From assembly GCA_035995425.1 (NCBI GenBank), contig DASYKM010000013.1, positions 1 to 64,000 of the forward strand: a DNA stretch of 64,000 nt. The letters are read 5' to 3'. Position numbers and translations under genes: made by a program. Within the stretch, counting starts at the first letter, position 1; each line of letters opens with the position of its first letter. Below, one piece after another: positions 61,132 through 64,000 of this stretch. This DNA comes from CADEED01 sp035995425 (GTDB taxonomy: Bacteria > Pseudomonadota > Gammaproteobacteria > Steroidobacterales > Steroidobacteraceae). The notes under the pieces are model-generated. The model saw only the letters and a program-made list of their open reading frames with translations, was not told where the DNA came from and ran no database searches.

Positions 61132-61179
61132 TTATTGGAGGCGCCACCACCAGATTTTGCGGATGCGATTGGTATTCAT
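61132..61179 (-). CDS. trpL: trp operon leader peptide (15 residues, WWW)
   Basis: A 15-codon frame reading MNTNRIRKIWWWRLQ and then TAA. Three consecutive tryptophan codons are the hallmark of a trp leader peptide; low charged tRNA-Trp would stall the ribosome here, free the antiterminator and let transcription reach trpE. There is no visible Shine-Dalgarno, and the best promoter starts the RNA only about 3 bases before the ATG, so the peptide may be translated from a leaderless transcript. Confidence 0.9.
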   Translation of the reverse strand: MNTNRIRKIWWWRLQ

Positions 61180-61188
61180 CGGGCGGCG

Positions 61189-61218
61189 AGTATCGCCGTC
61201 GATCCGGCATTGCGTCAA
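61189..61218 (-). promoter_or_regulatory. trp operon promoter
   Basis: On the minus strand, TTGACG (61218-61213) and GATACT (61194-61189) are spaced by 18 bases. The transcription start is expected near 61182, three bases before the trpL ATG. No palindromic TrpR operator is evident in the region, which suggests that attenuation is the main control. Confidence 0.6.
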
Positions 61219-61287
61219 GGATGAATCGGGCCCGGGAAGTCCGCCAGGCCTACATTTCCGCCCTGGAAACCGGTTTAGAACAGTGCC

Positions 61288-61611
61288 ATGACCACCATTG
61301 AAAAACGCCGGCCGCTGCTCACGCTGATCAATGTATTCACGGTCGACCCGGGTCAGCAGGACCAACTGGTGACTTTGCTCACTGACGCCACCGAAAGAAC
61401 GATGAAGCATCTGCCGGGATTCATCTCGGCAAACATTCATCGCAGCCTGGATGGATCCAAGGTCGTGAATTATGCGCAATGGGAAAGCAAGGCCGCGTTC
61501 GACGCCATGCGCGCCAACCCCGAAGCCGCACCTCACATGAAGGCCGCGGCCGCGTTGGCGAAGTTCGACCCCATCGCCTGCGAGGTCGTCGAAGCGATCG
61601 ATCGCGACTGA
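61288..61611 (+). CDS. Antibiotic biosynthesis monooxygenase (ABM) domain protein
   Basis: A 107-residue ferredoxin-like ABM fold: LLTLINVFTVDPGQQDQLVTLL is the first strand-helix, MKHLPGFISANIHRS the second, and YAQWESKAAFDAMRANP the third, all typical of ABM/quinol-monooxygenase-like proteins. Homologues include heme-degrading or cofactor-free oxygenases; role here unknown. It diverges from the trp promoter, sharing a ~100-base control region. Confidence 0.82.
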   Translation: MTTIEKRRPLLTLINVFTVDPGQQDQLVTLLTDATERTMKHLPGFISANIHRSLDGSKVVNYAQWESKAAFDAMRANPEAAPHMKAAAALAKFDPIACEVVEAIDRD

Positions 61612-61629
61612 ACGCGCGCCCGGGTCGTA

Positions 61630-62175
61630 CTATTTGCCGCAAGCCGCAGCGATGCGCTCGCCCGTTTCGCGTCCCATTGCCACGGAAGCCGGAGACAGCG
61701 ACAAATCCTTGCCCATGACCTTGCGTCCAAGGCCGGTGCTCGAGAATTCGGAGATCCTGGCCAGTTGCGCCGGCGTGATGTCTTCTTTCCCCGGAACCTC
61801 TGGCAGCAGGGAGCTCTCGCCCTGGCGCGCGCGCAGGCGGCGCATCAGACCTTCCACGTATTTGACGCCGGCATCCGACTGGAAAAACGCCAGCGACGTT
61901 TCGACTTCCTGCGGTGTCAGCACATTGTCGACGACGCGCGCCCACCCGGCGGTGAAGTCCACATAAGAAATGTGTTTGATGCAGCTCGCGCTGGTCTTCC
62001 CATATCGCTCGCCCATGGAGCCGCTGAGAAATGCGAGCTTCGTGGTGGCGACGGCGATCTCGTCCGATCGCATGGCGCGCACCAGCGCCACGGATCTCGG
62101 GTTGTCGGCGGCCTGCGCCACCGTGGCAACCATCGCGAGTGCAGCGCAAAACAACGTCGTCGCGAATGTCTTCAT
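61630..62175 (-). CDS. Secreted protein, weakly DUF2059-like
   Basis: A 181-residue exported protein with a signal peptide (TTLFCAALAMVATVAQAA). The mature part is mostly helical with two cysteines (SASCIKHISY and AAACGK). LTPQEVETSLAFFQSDAGVKYVEGLM resembles the DUF2059 helix pair around its FYxSPxG motif, but the match is weak. An alternative start (MESRMK) lies 12 bases upstream. It converges with the ABM gene and diverges from the RidA-family gene. Confidence 0.6.
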   Translation of the reverse strand: MKTFATTLFCAALAMVATVAQAADNPRSVALVRAMRSDEIAVATTKLAFLSGSMGERYGKTSASCIKHISYVDFTAGWARVVDNVLTPQEVETSLAFFQSDAGVKYVEGLMRRLRARQGESSLLPEVPGKEDITPAQLARISEFSSTGLGRKVMGKDLSLSPASVAMGRETGERIAAACGK

Positions 62176-62240
62176 GCGGCTTTCCATGTGACGAACCGTG
62201 GCAGAATCTGAAGGGGCGGAATATACCGCGAGGAGGACTG

Positions 62241-62669
62241 ATGGCGCGCCGCTTGATTTCATCGGGATCCACGTTCGAAAAGAGCATCGGTTATTCACGC
62301 GCCGTCGTCGACGGCGACTGGATTTTCGTCTCCGGCACCACCGGCTTCGACTACTCGAACATGACCATCCAGGACGACGCCGTGGCCCAGTGTGAGCAGG
62401 CACTGAAGAACATCGCCGCCGCGCTCAAGCAAGCCGATTCGGGCTTCGCCGACGTGGTGCGCGTTCACTACCTCCTGACCAATGGCGCGGACTTCGAGCG
62501 TTGCTGGCCGGCCATGGGCAAGGCGTTCGGCGAAGTGCGTCCGGCCGCCACGATGATGGTGGTGGGCCTCGCCGACACGCGCATGAAAATCGAGATCGAG
62601 GTGACGGCACTGCGTCGCAAAGCGGTGCCTCGCAAGAAGAAGGCCAAGGCGGCCAAGCGCAAGAAGTAA
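62241..62669 (+). CDS. RidA/YjgF family protein
   Basis: A 142-residue protein of the Rid family. It opens RRLISSGSTFEKSIGYSRAVV, has FVSGTTGFDYSNM and ends with a long basic tail (RRKAVPRKKKAKAAKRKK). The C-terminal core VRPAATMMVVGLADTRMKIEIEV contains the Rid fold's conserved Arg in VRPA and Glu. RidA proper deaminates reactive enamines from PLP enzymes; members with this variant are less certain. AGGAGG precedes the ATG. The basic tail is unusual for the family. Confidence 0.83.
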   Translation: MARRLISSGSTFEKSIGYSRAVVDGDWIFVSGTTGFDYSNMTIQDDAVAQCEQALKNIAAALKQADSGFADVVRVHYLLTNGADFERCWPAMGKAFGEVRPAATMMVVGLADTRMKIEIEVTALRRKAVPRKKKAKAAKRKK

Positions 62670-62674
62670 GACAT

Positions 62675-62691
62675 GGGGACTGGCTGTCCCC
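62675..62691. repeat. Short GGGGAC...GTCCCC hairpin
   Basis: GGGGAC (62675-62680) pairs with GTCCCC (62686-62691) over TGGCT. It follows the RidA stop by 5 bases and is not followed by a T-run. GGGGAC/GTCCCC is also present at both arms of the 45-bp repeat at 33.6 kb. Confidence 0.55.
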
Positions 62692-62717
62692 CTTCCGACG
62701 CAACGCTCAGGTGAATG

Positions 62718-64000
<1,283 letters not shown>

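Overview
The window is dense, GC-rich bacterial chromosome (roughly two thirds G+C by eye) with no plasmid, prophage or insertion-sequence genes. Several features point to a gammaproteobacterium on the Xanthomonadales / Nevskiales-Steroidobacteraceae side. These are the tail of an N-acetylornithine carbamoyltransferase next to argB and argH, polA followed by a small-RNA locus and engB, dapF-DUF484-xerC-hslVU, ubiE-ubiJ-ubiB, algZ-algR, and glnK-amtB behind a sigma-54 promoter. The species cannot be named from the window.

Layout. 1-2.3 kb: arginine synthesis. 2.3-6.6 kb: thioesterase, LptM-like lipoprotein, DNA polymerase I and an outer-membrane beta-barrel. 6.6-6.8 kb: a candidate structured sRNA in the polA-engB gap, the position held by Spot 42 in E. 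coli, ErsA in Pseudomonas and sX13 in Xanthomonas. 6.8-10.5 kb: engB, cytochrome c4, dsbA, a CorA-type transporter, tRNA-Arg(CCG) and cytochrome c5. 10.5-14.5 kb: comM, ubiK, glnK and amtB. 14.6-19.9 kb: a DUF4124 protein, a beta-hydroxyacid dehydrogenase, algZR, an unusual 2Fe-2S protein, DUF2167 and a CoA-binding protein. 19.9-24.1 kb: a leftward cluster with a GH106-like glycosidase. 24.1-29.4 kb: dapF, DUF484, xerC, hslVU, a 59-residue membrane protein and a DUF938 methyltransferase. 29.4-33.1 kb: leftward hydrolase, DUF695/RraB protein and S9 peptidase. 33.2-38.5 kb: ppa, a FabH-like synthase and two paralogous TonB-like proteins around a membrane protein with an in-frame amber codon. 38.5-43.7 kb: bTHX, a 68-residue protein and a three-gene 2-oxoacid:ferredoxin oxidoreductase module. 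43.7-53.2 kb: DUF971, ubiEJB, a third TonB-like protein, a large hybrid kinase and an AraC regulator. 53.2-61.2 kb: a complete leftward trp operon (trpL-E-G-D-C-F-B-A plus a Bcr/CflA transporter). 61.3-64.0 kb: ABM protein, secreted protein, RidA and the start of a HerA-type ATPase.

How the genes work together. Most are core metabolism and housekeeping. Overlapping ATGA/GTGA stop-start junctions are very common (every trp junction, algZ/algR, hslV/hslU, ubiJ/ubiB, korA/korB), so translational coupling looks like the norm. Regulation can be read in four places: a trp attenuator with a WWW leader peptide that may be leaderless, a -24/-12 promoter before glnK-amtB, two RpoE/AlgU-type promoters around the polA-engB interval, and intrinsic terminators. 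The least explained DNA consists of two long perfect inverted repeats (28 and 45 bp arms), a 14-bp tandem repeat, and two over-abundant AT-rich words. I found no defence, toxin-antitoxin, secretion or biosynthetic island and no CRISPR array. No intergenic stretch exceeds 300 bases.
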